The notes beneath the pieces are model-generated. The model had not been told where the DNA came from. It worked only from the letters and a program-made list of their open reading frames with translations, and did not search any database. From the NCBI GenBank assembly GCA_943737045.1, contig CALSFV010000492.1:1-64000 (forward strand): a stretch of 64,000 bases of DNA, read 5' to 3'. Below are positions 28,070 to 39,129 of this stretch, piece by piece (the first letter of the stretch is position 1; each line of letters begins with the position of its first letter). The position numbers and the translations under genes are program-made. Source of the DNA: Parapristionchus giblindavisi (taxonomy: Eukaryota; Nematoda; Chromadorea; Rhabditida; Diplogasteridae).

Positions 28070-29735
28070 ATGACATCAAAAAAGAAAGCTCCTATAATTC
28101 AATTTGATAGTGAAGGTAATGAATTTCTCACAATTGATGAATTTACTCCATTTGAGAAAATGGATCCAATATTCAATGATATAACTAAGGTAATTTGATC
28201 ATTTTGTATGTATTATCTTCTTGTTCTTTTCAGTTATTAACTATTATTCAAGCTAATTTTGATTCATCTCGTTCATATTCTCAATTAGCCATTCCATTTA
28301 TTATAATGATTTCATCTCTATCCATATGTTTGTCAATTCTTTTTCATAATTAACATTAAGCAGTCAATATATTCAGCTATTTATTTATTAGTATTCATCA
28401 TCTATAATTTGATAAGAAATCCAATAGATACATCAGTTGTTTCAAGTCAATTACTTCTTATTACTTGGATTGTTCAATCCGGAGTTTCAAGTGTTCGGTT
28501 ATCTCGTATCACCCAAACAATATATCATTATGTTTTAAGATTTGTTTGATTTCATGGCAAAGAACAGGAAAATGGAAGTTATTCCTTCAGTATCTCTATT
28601 CTCCTCAACAGGTCCTATTATATTATTAACTTGTTATCTTATCGACATTATAATCTTAGGGGTTCGGTATCACTTCTGGAATAACTAGATTAAAGAAAAT
28701 AGTAAGACATTTCTATGTATCTGCTGTAATCATAGTCATATATTGTATTGGTTATTCTATTTTAGCTCAATTTGGAATGGTTAATGTACCTAAGAATGTT
28801 GTTAACGTAAGTCATTATCATTTGTATTGTATACAATCTGATATAGTCTAGGCCTTATACTATCCTCAATTAGTATTTCTCATTCAAATAGCCAATATGT
28901 ATCTATTTCTATCATGGAATGTAGCAATGTTCGTCTATGTTTTCTTCACTCATTCATTATATTTTGAGATTACTCAATTCAATATGAATATAGCACAGGT
29001 TTTATTGTTCTATACAATATAATTATAATAGAAGAGTTTAGATTTATGATGATTCACAGGAACATTTAACATTCAAAATAGAGAAAGCAATCAATGTTCA
29101 TATTCAGAATGCAAGAACAGTTAGAGCATTGGATAATATGTTCAAAGTATTCAAATATCTAATCAATAGATTATACATTAATGTATTCAGAGATATGCAT
29201 TTCTAATGTTATCAACAAATCTTCCAACAACATTATTCTCATTCTTTCTTTTATTTTCCCGTCGTAATAATCCGTGGAGTGAAATAATAATGACTCTTCC
29301 TGTTATTCTTTTCTGTATATTTGGATTTCTTTCATTAACAGCAGCCCCTGCTAAACTGCATGATGCGGTATCATGTATTCATTCCATTCATATATTTCAT
29401 TTCATTTAATTCAGTTATACAGTACTCGAGCTATATTCTGTTCCAATAAGAATATATGGCTTCCATACAAAAATGACGTCAGTTTATTCTCCTTTTATTC
29501 TATCTATCTATATCATTCAGGTCTATCAAGCAGCCGTAGCCCTTTGTTGTCATTTAGATCAAGCTAATCTAGGAATATCAATATGGGGATTTGCAATTGT
29601 TTCAAGACCACTTATACTAACAGTAACTATAATATATCTATTAATATCTATTCTATCAATATTCAGACATTCTCAGTTATGGCTACTTTCTTAGCTCTTC
29701 TTCTTCAATTCAATGATTGTAGAGGAATTGCTTAA
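28070..29735 (+). CDS. Gustatory-receptor-like 7TM protein (GUR/EGL-47/LITE-1 type)
   Basis: The gene starts ATG ACA TCA at 28070 (first exon 28070-28189) and ends TAA at 29733-29735 after about ten exons. The N-terminal part is acidic and cytosolic. Seven hydrophobic segments follow, with GFGITSGITRLKK after TM2 and LYYPQLVFLIQIANMYLFL as TM4. The final exon reads TFSVMATFLALLLQFNDC, matching the insect and nematode gustatory-receptor C-terminal signature T-(F/Y)-xxxx-LLQF. Such receptors are taste or light sensors with the N-terminus inside the cell. Two early splice junctions (near 28320-28395 and 28490-28575) are inferred from phase only. It is a divergent member, and I cannot say which C. 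elegans gur gene is closest. Confidence 0.78.
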
Positions 29736-29968
29736 TTTATTAAGACTATATTCTTTTAAATAATATAACTTTCGAATACTCTTTTAATCGTAATTATTTT
29801 ATCGCATCGAATTTGTCCCTTTGTCATTTGACTCATTCGTTGTGTCATTATTATATGCAATTGAATATTGATTGTTGGTTTGTCCAAATTTCACTTTAAA
29901 ACCTGCTATGCATATACAGTAGTACAGGTTAGCCTTTTCAAAATGTCAAACGCGGCATAGCTCCGCAT

Positions 29969-30268
29969 CAGGGCTGTGTGGCAAGGCATATTTTCGGCAA
30001 ATACGGCAATTTCGGCAATTTTACCCAAAACATATTTCAATGATTTTTTGATCTTTTGTAGAGTTAAGTCGAGCAATAAACATTATTGTACAAACTGAAA
30101 CAACGATCAACAACAAAAAGACAACGATAATCGTGATAAAACCCTCAACATATTGTTAAAATATACATTGCCGAATTTTAAAATATTGCCGAAATTGCCG
30201 GTTCGGCAATTACGGCAATGAAAACCGGCTATTTCGGGAAACCGGGAACGCCTTACCGCACAGCTCTG
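29969..30268. mobile_element. 300-bp hAT-like element, CGGCAAT-word type
   Basis: The ends are CAGGGCTGTGTGGCAAGGC and, in reverse complement, CAGAGCTGTGCGGTAAGGC. The 8-base flanks CTCCGCAT and TTCCCCAT match at six positions. The body near both ends repeats (C)GGCAAT and TTTCGG words. Confidence 0.85.
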
Positions 30269-30579
30269 TTCCCCATAACTCCTCACAAAGGGAGCGTTTC
30301 TCAATGAATAAAGTGTTTAAAATAATGTTCATAGTAGCGATCTCTCAGCTGGTTCGGAGGCTACGATACGTCATAGTAACCAAAATTTTTAGTTGAGTCT
30401 GAATAGTGTTTTTTTTCAAAATTCAATATTTTCGAAATTTTGAAACTAGAAATATTCCCGCAAAAGAGTTACAATTGCGAGGGAATTTAAATATTTATAA
30501 TGATGTAATCATTTTGATAATTTCGGAAAAAACTGTACTGGATCAATCAAAAATTTAGTTAGTATTGTAGCCTCCCAAC

Positions 30580-30659
30580 CTGGATTGGAAAAGGGACCGG
30601 TAAAAGTCGGTAGAACGGTAAAACTCTTAAAACCCCGCTAAAAACGCCGCAAAAAAATG

Positions 30660-30743
<84 letters not shown>

Positions 30744-31124
30744 GCTAAGTTTGTCTCTACGTTTATTCATTCCATTAGAACTGCGACATTGTCCCTGACT
30801 CTATATGTGAATAGGAAACGGTTAATTTGTTCGTACTTTGACTTTAGTTACAGCAAAAAAATATTTTCATTTCTTTTATTGTGTTAACATATTTGACAAG
30901 AGTTATTTATGATGAGAATAAGACTCTGTTAAGATAAAATCACATTAGGATATGAACATTTTGGTAATGTTATACTCGAGATATCAAACATAATATTACC
31001 AAAAATACTTAGAATATCTAGTGTAAATTTCGGTAATTACCGTTGAGAAACCGTAAAATTTTACGGTCAGAGACCGGTAAAACCGGTAAAAAATCGGTAA
31101 TGGAATATTTTTTGCCCAACTCTG
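30580..31124. mobile_element. 545-bp hAT-like element, CGGTAAA-word type
   Basis: The left end is CTGGATTGGAAAAGGGACCGG and the right end in reverse complement is CAGAGTTGGGCAAAAAA. ACCGGTAAAA, CGGTAAT and related words recur near both ends. The flanks CTCCCAAC and CTCCCCCA share their first five bases. It contains the (AT)n run at 30662-30733. Confidence 0.65.
30662..30733. repeat. (AT)n microsatellite
   Basis: About 36 units inside the CGGTAAA-word element. The poly-Ile-Tyr frame over it is an artefact. Confidence 0.95.
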
Positions 31125-31464
31125 CTCCCCCAGCTAAGCGATCGTTACTATATTTTTTAACACTTTATTAATTGAGGAAAACGCTTGTGGGGTGTTATGC
31201 CGCACTATGCAGCGTGTAGTATTTCGGAAAGGTTAACGTGTACCACTGTATATATTTCATTATTTATGAGTATTTACGAATGCAAATAAATAAAATTTAT
31301 TGATGTTGACATTTATTAAATTTATTGATTTTTAAATTTATTAAATTTATTGATTTTAACATCGGAACAATCAAAATTCATCAGTAGATAACAAAAATGA
31401 CACAAGCAAATGGTATGAGATTGAAAAGAATGAATGGATGGAGATGAAGTATTGAATAGAAATA

Positions 31465-33178
31465 TTATTGTAGTGATGAACATTCCACAGACCTCGTATG
31501 ATCTTCTCAAAATACATTTACTCAATATCAATTCAGTATCTTATGAATATACTTACCTTTACCAGTCTTTGAATCAATAATCAATCGATTTCCTCTTACC
31601 ATTGGTTTAACTGTTTTGAGTGATTTAGAACACAACTGAAATAATACGTTTAAAAAATATTGATTGAATGAAAGATTCTTTGATAAGCTTACCTCAGTAA
31701 TATTACCAGGATGATATCTAATGAAGAACATATGAATGATTTCATATGGACAATAATCATTATCACATCCATCTATTAATGATGTTACTACTTTCAATTC
31801 ACCATTAGGACCATATCGGAAGAGAACCTATTCATTAGAATATAATAATATAGGATGATTAGATATAGATATACTACCTTGATGAATTTATTTCCATTAG
31901 AATCAATCCATTGTTCAAATAGTACAATTGAAGCATATTCTGGTCGACCTTTGTACAATAATTGTTTAATTCCAAATATATTGAGAAGAGCCGTGACTTC
32001 GATATCATGCTGAACAATATGATGATAGAATAGACCAATAGAATAGATCCATTAGAGTATATACTTACAGCAGATATACCCATGTACTTAAGTCCATTAT
32101 TATTATCTTTATTCATTTGATCTTTCATCATTTCAGTGAAATATCCTCCATGTAAAAGAGGAACTTCATATGATAGATCTATTCCTTCAACTAATCCATC
32201 CACATCTTAACAAATATATATTTAATATCACAATATATGATAAAACTAACCAATTCCAGCTCGTAGATCATCAATAATAGAAAATGTTTCCATTACTCCA
32301 TCAAATACTTCTTTACTACACCAAGAGAATAGAATATCAGGAAAATGAATTGACTAAATATATAATATATAATAATATTTAATAGATAATAATATTAACC
32401 TCAGTCTTGAGTGCTTCATAGAATTCCTCAAGATTGTCTAATGTAGCATTAACAGAAGTAAGACGAGTTAATTCAGATAGAAGCCATATCGTCTATTAGA
32501 TAAGATTACTTAAGATATATTCATCAAATGAATACCTTAGGATTATATTTCAATTGTTCATATTTTTTGGATCTCTTGATCATTTCTTCAATTTGTTGTG
32601 ATCGTGGACAATTCATAAGTGCATTTGATGCTTCTTCTAATATAATATTAGGAATTGGAATGTATCCATTAGGCCATCCATTCACTTCAGGATATGATAT
32701 TCCTTTTAGATTATCATTCATTGTACCATACATTCCAAGCGTATTCGATATTGCACTCAATTGAGTACGAACTATCTTTGACGCAAAGATTTTGACCTTA
32801 ACAATCATTGTATGGATGATTATGAATGATTATTATGATATACCTCTTTAGCTGTATATTGATTAGATAGAAATCCAGTATGAAGATATCTTTGTCTAAG
32901 TATTCTTCCAAGATTGAATTGTTGTTCCATTCCAATAGGAGTCAATACACCAAATCCTCCTTCACCAAATAACCATTGATTCTCTTTAATTGGATCAGTG
33001 ACAAATGTCTTTGATGGACTTCTATCACCATGTCTCCATAACTATAATCAATTAATCAATCAATATGTTGGTGTAGAATGATACTTACAGCATAGACGAA
33101 AGATAAAGACTTATCATCATCAACAACGACACAATTTGCATAAAAGATGAGTGTTGATAAAAAGATGATTATTCTCAT
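31465..33178 (-). CDS. Secreted histidine acid phosphatase
   Basis: The ATG is at 33178, followed by the signal peptide MRIIIFLSTLIFYANC. Exon 2 gives LWRHGDRSPSK, the catalytic RHG-x-RxP motif (His34 is the predicted phosphohistidine nucleophile). Next come GFGVLTPIGMEQQFNLGR and RQRYLHTGFLS, conserved in family 2 histidine phosphatases. The C-terminal half has YMGISAHDIEVTALLNIFG, which supplies the HD proton-donor pair. Several Cys follow (CDNDYC, LCSKS) that likely form disulphides. About ten exons; the last, ending in CSSLQ, is inferred from phase, otherwise the frame runs on about ten codons. The segment usually reading RSTDxxRT is KIFASKIVRT here, which keeps the Arg-Thr. Orthophosphate monoester hydrolysis in a secreted or lysosomal space is expected. 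Confidence 0.88.
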
Positions 33179-33410
33179 TGTTAAGAGTAAGTTTGTATCT
33201 TCAGCTTTATCTATTCCTTATATATATAGATCTAATGTGCTACTCTGTTGTACTTAATTGTATTGAGATTCATTCAAAAGGACAAATAATGTTAAAGGTC
33301 AGTCTATGATATGAAGATAAGTTGTATTCACTCTTGATTGACTTGTACATGATAAGAACATCAATAGGAGGTCAATATATTCAATCACTTAACAACAAAT
33401 TGATAATATA

Positions 33411-35505
33411 CTAATATACAACATAAACAAAATGTGATGGATGATATAAATATATACTTGATGAATGATCAATATCTTCTACATCTGAGTAATCATCAGT
33501 TCTAAACATATAATGTCTATTCATTCTCTTCTCTCTTTTCATTAATCCATATCCAACTCCATCCATTTTCTTATCATAAAGATAACACCAAATGTTTGTC
33601 TCATTCATTTTAGTTATAAGAGAACAAAATGAATAATATGGACCTAATGGATATTGTGGGATATTTGGAAGATAAGATGTAGAAGGATTCAAAGGAATAT
33701 ATGATGCTTGATTATATGGAAATGAAGATGATAAAGGAAAAGATGGAATTGATGGTTTAGTATATGATATTGCAGAAGTAGTTGTAGATATAGATGGAGA
33801 TGATTGAATTGGATATAATTGTCCATTCATATATAGATATTGTATACCATTTGATGATAATATAATAGGAGTAGAAGATGATAATGATGTATTTCTTTGA
33901 TTATTTCCATTTCCTACTCCATTAATTGATAGAGTAGAAGGTTTAATTGTTGTAGTTATTATTCCATTCAATTGTGGTATATCAAGAATTCCAAAAATAT
34001 TTCCACCCTTATTCCCGATCCCGTCATTTACAATGTTACTTCCATTTTTATTCCCAATTATTGATTGAATTAAATTAAGTCCCGTATTAATTCCATAGTC
34101 TGTTTGAATTGGAGACAAAATGATAGAAGAAGGAGTAGATCGATTCTATTTCTTGGATGACAATGATCAACCTCGATTTTCTAATATTAATATTGGTAAT
34201 TTCCATGCTAAACCTCCAAAAGGTGGTCATTCGTGGGGACTTAGAAATATTCCTAAGCAGAAGGTAGCGAATTGTGTTCGTTCTGATGCTTCATTAGTAA
34301 TTTCTTGTGTTATTGAACTGATTCCTGATGTTTCACGTGTGACGTGTAAACGATTGTGTGCTAATGCACTATCTCCTACTATTGAAGTAGCACATAATCA
34401 TAATTCAAGAGAATTAGAAATGTATACTGCCCATAAGGGGTGTGACTTCATCGTTGTAGCTGAAAATGAAGAATTCTTTGTTCACAAATACAAACTAGTT
34501 GCCCATTCACAAGTATTCGATGCTATGTTATCACATACGAATACGAAAGAATCTCAAGAAGGAAAATTGGAAATAAAAGATGCAACAGCACGAGCAGTGA
34601 GAGTAATGATTGAGTTTATCTATGGAGGAAGGATTCAATCAAATGGAGATCAATTGAGTGCTGAAGATGCAGCTGAAGTGATTACTCTTGCTGATAAGTA
34701 CAATATATCTGATCTGAAGTCTTCATGCGAACAAATGCTCATAAACAAAACTGATGCTAATAACGTGTCCCTACATGCAAATCTCGCTGAAGTCTATCAT
34801 GCTAATCATCTCCTCGATTTTTGTATCCAGGTGATATCATTGAATCGAAGTACTGTATTGAATGGAGATGGATGGGCTTTATTAAGAGAAAAGAATTCTG
34901 GATTAGCAGCTTCTATATTGGAAAAGGTTATGTTGAATGGAGAGAATCCACCTCCTATGAAGAAATCACGAGTATAAATAATAGAATATTAATTGATTGT
35001 ACACATGTTTGTCATGTATCTTCGTTTCCTTGTATATCAATGATTCATCCATTTCATTATTTATTCAACTCTTTCACTATGAATAATGTGACAATTGTTG
35101 TCAATCTTATGATCTTTTCTTATTCTCATCTAGTTGTTTCTCAGTCAGATTGATTATATAGTAGGATATCTATATCTATATCTCATGGTCTTATTCAATG
35201 AAAGAATATTCTTTAAAAAAAAAAAGATGATGATGATGGAATTATATTAGATAAAGTATTTGATAGAATTGATAATCCTCCTATTCCTGGTATGAGATTG
35301 AATGAAATAAAACTTGAAATTCCTCCTAATGATGAATTCCCATTTAATATATTAGATGGAATTAAGTTTGATGTTCTACTTGGAATAAATGAAGAGATTA
35401 TATTGAATTGACTGAATTCATTCATACCATTTTATTAATATAATTAAGAACTTACCAATTAATAAAAGGAAATAGAAGAATGAGGAAGTATCGACAGTTT
35501 ATCAT
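33411..35505 (-). CDS. Secreted Asn/Ser/Ile/Pro-rich protein, exon 2 split by a retrocopy
   Basis: Exon 1 (35456-35505) encodes MINCRYFLILLFPFINC, a signal peptide, and ends in a strong GTAAGT donor. The acceptor GAATTCAG at 35412-35419 leads into exon 2. Reading resumes QFNIISSFIPSRTSN..SNTLSNIIPSS up to 35227-35240. The sequence from 34134 down to 33411 continues in the same frame if the 34135-35226 insert is removed (..IIPSSIILSPIQTDYGIN..). The C-terminal part is better conserved in look: YYSFCSLITKMNETNIWCYL, KREKRMNRHYMFRTDDYSD, then stop at 33411. As sequenced, the reading frame is broken by the insert, so the locus is a disrupted gene unless the insert is spliced out. The family is unknown. 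Confidence 0.65.
34120..34977 (+). CDS. Intronless MATH-BTB (SPOP/BATH-like) retrocopy, 285 aa
   Basis: A single open frame with no intron in 858 bases, whereas the spliced genes here are mostly cut by an intron every 70-200 coding bases. Residues 8-68 match the C-terminal half of a MATH domain (GHSWGLRN, then LVISCVIEL). Residues 104-205 are a BTB/POZ domain (CDFIVVAENEEFFVHKYKLV, VFDAMLSH, RAVRVMIEFIYGGRI, AAEVITLADKYNISDLKSSC). A 3-box-like BACK region follows (NNVSLHANLAEVYHANHLLD), then a basic end PPPMKKSRV. The N-terminal half of MATH, which would complete the substrate-binding cleft, is missing. An in-frame TGA lies 15 bases before the ATG. The parent would be a cullin-3 substrate adaptor; this copy may still bind CUL3 but is unlikely to bind substrate normally. 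Confidence 0.85.
   Translation: MIEEGVDRFYFLDDNDQPRFSNINIGNFHAKPPKGGHSWGLRNIPKQKVANCVRSDASLVISCVIELIPDVSRVTCKRLCANALSPTIEVAHNHNSRELEMYTAHKGCDFIVVAENEEFFVHKYKLVAHSQVFDAMLSHTNTKESQEGKLEIKDATARAVRVMIEFIYGGRIQSNGDQLSAEDAAEVITLADKYNISDLKSSCEQMLINKTDANNVSLHANLAEVYHANHLLDFCIQVISLNRSTVLNGDGWALLREKNSGLAASILEKVMLNGENPPPMKKSRV
34120..35240 (+). mobile_element. Retrotransposed mRNA copy with poly(A) and target duplication
   Basis: Right of the stop codon, 237 bases of 3'UTR-like sequence end in an AATGAA-type signal and 11 A residues (35215-35225). The flanks ATGATAGAAGAAGGA (34120-34134) and ATGATGATGATGGA (35227-35240) align with one gap and two changes, consistent with a target-site duplication. Together with lack of introns and 5' truncation, this is the usual signature of LINE-mediated retroposition. 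Confidence 0.7.
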
Positions 35506-35674
35506 GATGATATAGATAATGATATGATTGATAAGAATAAACTTGATCTATTACTTCATTCAATTGTATCATTACAATCCAATCTATATAATCGTATAAT
35601 CTCTACAATTGGGGATAATATCATCTACTTCAATATGTACACTTCTTCATTCCATTTCATATATGAACAATAAA
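35506..35674. promoter_or_regulatory. Shared divergent promoter region
   Basis: Only 169 bases separate the start codons of two divergent secreted-protein genes (35505 on - and 35675 on +). No TATA or initiator could be assigned with confidence. The position is the evidence. Confidence 0.5.
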
Positions 35675-37086
35675 ATGCGTTTATTGATCATCATTTCCAT
35701 TGGAATTTCATTATCTTTATCATCTTTAACTGATTCTACTCCTAATGCAACTGGTATAGATATTTCATATCACTCTCTCATATTCATATTTATATTATTC
35801 AGCTTATATTCAAAATACGATATCGTCCATGTTTAATTCAACTGAGAATGAATCGACAAATGATATAGTTAGTCATGAATTTATTAGACGTATTAATATA
35901 TCAATTTAGGATTCGATTTCTAATTATACCGTAGTACGGAATCCATGGTTCAATTTAAAGAGTATTAATCATGGTATCAAATATATTCGTTTAGATGAAT
36001 GATCTTTGATCTTTCATTTATAGGAATGGATGATTGGGAAAACAAAACAAGAAGGAATGAATATGTTCCTAGAGTGTTTATTGATATTGGAAGAGAAGGA
36101 TTTCCTCCTTTGACAGTTTAATATATTATGATATATCAATATAATATAATGAAATAATTAAGAATTTAATGAAATGGTCTTGTTGGAATGAAGTTGATGA
36201 TGAGACAAAGAATTCATTTGAAGAAATATTCGATAATGAAATGAGTAAAGGTGAATTAAAGAAGAGATTAGATGATTGGATTGCTAATCAAAATGGATCA
36301 CAATTAGCTGTAATATAATTCATTGAAATACTTTATTAAGATCTTTCTTTATTCAGACTTCATTAACTGAATATCGTGAAGACTTCAATAAGAGAATGCA
36401 TTTATTATCAGTGAACTTTCAAAATACTCTATCTACATTAACTCTCACTGTTCAATTATTCAATGATATAGCACACAATGAGGAATTATCGATAAATCAA
36501 AGCAATGCAATGATGAATATGATAACTGATATGTTTGATAGTAACTTCAATAAGGTAATCTTGAGCATATGTATAAAGTCCCGCACACTCGCACTCCCTA
36601 AACGCGGCCTCTTTATGTGTCACGCTGTCCTGAGTCAACCAATAATTTTCGTTTCTGTGGTCATATTAATCTTATCTGCTGATACAACGATCGCAACCAA
36701 TGAAATGTTCAAAAAAAATTAATCACCAATGCGACATGATGCGGCATGCTTCATGCCGCGGAGGCATGAAGCATGCCGCGGCGGGCCGCGTTTAGGGAGC
36801 GAGACTGTACTGGACTGTAATAATGAATGAACTAGTATATTCTCTTAGGCATTATATTATCTATTCAATGGTGATGTAATGAATGGAAAGAAGTTAAACA
36901 AACTAATGGAAAAAAGTAATACAAGTGATCTCTTCGCTACAACACATAAACCACATTCTGGAGTTAGTATATAAAAGTATTCTTTATATTCATATATTAT
37001 ATTATTAGGGAGGAGGAATATGGAAAGGAAACTATAAGAGATATACTGTAATCAAAAAGATCACCACTACAACTTTATCACCATAA
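35675..37086 (+). CDS. Secreted SXP/RAL-2 (DUF148)-like protein
   Basis: The signal peptide MRLLIIISIGISLSLSSLT is followed by a short spacer with N-glycosylation sequons (NAT, NST). The core reads WSCWNEVDDETKNSFEEIFD, then MSKGELKKRLDDWIANQNGS, then EYREDFNKRMHLLSVNF. This helix pattern (FEEI..-N-x-L-(T/S)K-(A/G)EL..L..W) is that of the nematode-specific DUF148/SXP-RAL-2 family. A further helix pair (DIAHNEELSINQSNAMMNM, SNFNKALYYLFNGDVMNG) and a basic tail ending KITTTTLSP complete it. About eight exons, all in frame. Family members are secreted, often surface-associated or immunogenic in parasites; the function is unknown. The intron after SNFNK contains a 244-bp MITE. Confidence 0.75.
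36574..36817. mobile_element. 244-bp MITE with GCGGCC-rich hairpin
   Basis: Inverted ends share AGTCC and CTCGC(A)CTCCCTAAACGCGGCC, and TA follows the right end (36818-36819). The right part holds a perfect GC-rich hairpin built from GCGGCATGCTTCATGCCGC and its complement, very unlike the AT-rich surroundings. Confidence 0.75.
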
Positions 37087-37321
37087 TTCATATTTAACTA
37101 TATGAGATAAACACTTTATACTCCATCTGTCTCCATTATTGTATTATAACTATAAATTGAATTACTCACAACATTATCCATATGACTTAATGTTATAATT
37201 CCCCCCTCTATGTCTCTATCTCATTCTCTATATCGTATTTGTTGAGTAAAGGAGAACTTGATAGAACAATGAAGTAATGTGACAAAATGCTGAATGGATA
37301 TATAATATAATCCTTTGGAAT

Positions 37322-38267
37322 ATGTCTAATCTATTCAAATATACTATTGATTCATTTACTCAACCTGTTAATTATACAATTGATTCATCTATCGAAGATT
37401 ATTTCACTTTTTACTTTCGATTAATTGGAATATTCTCTATTATTATTAATTATCTTCATATGTATTTAATCATCAAAGCTAGTCCATATTATACAAATGG
37501 ATATAAATATTCACTAATTGCATTACAGGTAACTTTTCATACTTTTGTGAATATATTAATTTATTTGATTATATAGACATGGTTCATCGTTCTTAATATT
37601 CATCTATGTATATTATTCATTCCGTTAACAATTTATCCTATATTCGGTGCTTATAGTAGAGGGCTTTTTGGATACATGATTCCTATTCCATTTCATTATC
37701 AATTGGTATTACATTACATTGTTATATTGTACATATATATGTTTAGATGAGTCTAATCATAATAATAGATGAATCAATAGCATCTCTTCTAATGTGTTCA
37801 TTCTTTCGTCAACAATCTCTTATGATCTATCATAAATATCGATTGAATAGAAAACAAAAGATTATATTCCTTACTATTCTTCATCTTTCTCTTCTTTCAA
37901 ACGTTTCCGCTTTTTTCTTCATGGGCATCGATGAAGAATTACAATACAAGATCATTTGTCAGGTACAAGAGAATATTAAATGCATATATTATATTAAAGA
38001 TATAAATGATAGGATAATCCTGGTATGATATGGATTATCTATCATGGATATATATGGGCAGTTTATTCATGGTCAACAGCAACTGCTGTATTTGTAATCG
38101 TCATTGTACTTCAATGTATAATAATTGGTTCATTTGCGACTGGAATGGTTTTATTGACTATTCGAACTGTGAGAAGACAAAGAAAAATATTGAAGAAGAG
38201 AGATACTAAAATAAGGAATGATAGAACTAGAAGAGTTGATAGAGTACTTATTGGACAGGTATATTCA

Positions 38268-38299
<32 letters not shown>

Positions 38300-38901
38300 T
38301 CTGTATTAAAGAATTTTGTTTATCTTATTTTGTTGAGAGTTCCAAATGCTAATTTGTTGCACGTAAATGCAAAGTAAAGTTCCGATACTGAATTATCTGA
38401 TTACATTAGATGAAATATTATGGATTTATTTTCTCAATTAACACTTATTTATCATTTTTTATACAAAAAATATTAGACATAAAATATAAAGTATTTATTC
38501 AAGACAAATATTAACCCTATTCAGTTATTATCCGCTTTAGTATTTCTAGTTCTTCCTTTAATTTTAATTGGAATTTCATTAAGTGGTATATTACCATATT
38601 GTAAGTTATAATCATTCATCTACATATAATATATATCATTAGATATATCATGGACTGCGATTGCTTTATTAGCAACTTATTCATTCACAAATTCATTTGT
38701 TATAATTGTACTTAATCCTAAATATATATTATTCCTTCAATCAACAATATATGGTGTATTCGATGCATCGAATGGAATGGTATAGACATACATTATAATA
38801 TAATCTATATATAGATACTATATCATATTTAGAGTATAGAACAATCAAAGGGGAAGATTACATCCATTCTTCCAATTCTTGTATTGACTCCAGTTGGATA
38901 G
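37322..38901 (+). CDS. Serpentine 7TM receptor, SRH/SRI-like
   Basis: Seven exons (first 37322-37529, last ending TAG at 38899-38901) give about 330 residues. The N-terminus MSNLFKYTIDSFTQPVNYT carries two possible glycosylation sites. Hydrophobic segments are seen at FRLIGIFSIIINYLHMYLII (TM1), TWFIVLNIHLCILFIPLTIY (TM2), SLIIIIDESIASLLMCSFF (TM3), FLTILHLSLLSNVSAFFF (TM4), TATAVFVIVIVLQCIIIG (TM5), LLSALVFLVLPLILIGIS (TM6) and ISWTAIALLATYSFTNSFVI (TM7). The loop before TM6 is Arg/Lys-rich. After TM4 the exon order and DNPGM string fit SRH/SRI receptors. It is predicted to be a chemosensory G-protein-coupled receptor; the class call is tentative. Confidence 0.75.
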
Positions 38902-39129
38902 ATATCATTGTATAACAAATGAATAGAGAAGAAGAAGAGATAGAGTGTTATATGTTTGACCCATTACAAGACACAATAGAACTAACATTCCATCTTTCTC
39001 TTCATTCATCTCAAATGAAACGTATGATATAGATACTATTCAATCTAATATTCTTCCATTCTATTACTCTTTCTTACATTTATATACACACTCTCTTTCT
39101 TTCCTATAGTAGAAGCAGTCATCGATCGG

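Larger units (their letters stand above)
29917..31248. mobile_element. TA-flanked Tc1/mariner-like MITE holding two nested insertions
   Basis: The left end is CAGTAGTACAGGTTAGCC and the right end in reverse complement is CAGTGGTACACGTTAACC, both abutting TA (29915-29916, 31249-31250). The arms also share GCGGCATA, AAGCGTTT/GAGCGTTT, AATAAAGTGTT and CGATC..CAGCTGG blocks. Two hAT-like elements (29969-30268, 30580-31124) sit inside, so the original element was about 490 bases. Confidence 0.85.

Noticed and set aside
30657..30887. Ile-Tyr repeat protein, and the similar - strand frames at 46285-46577
   Set aside because: They are translations of (AT)n runs. At 46285-46577 the true coding parts belong to cereblon exons on either side.
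35226..35414. + strand frame with DDDD at the start (ending NEEIILN)
   Set aside because: It is the mirror frame of the - strand secreted gene, which has a signal peptide, donor and acceptor in phase. The + frame has no splice partners.
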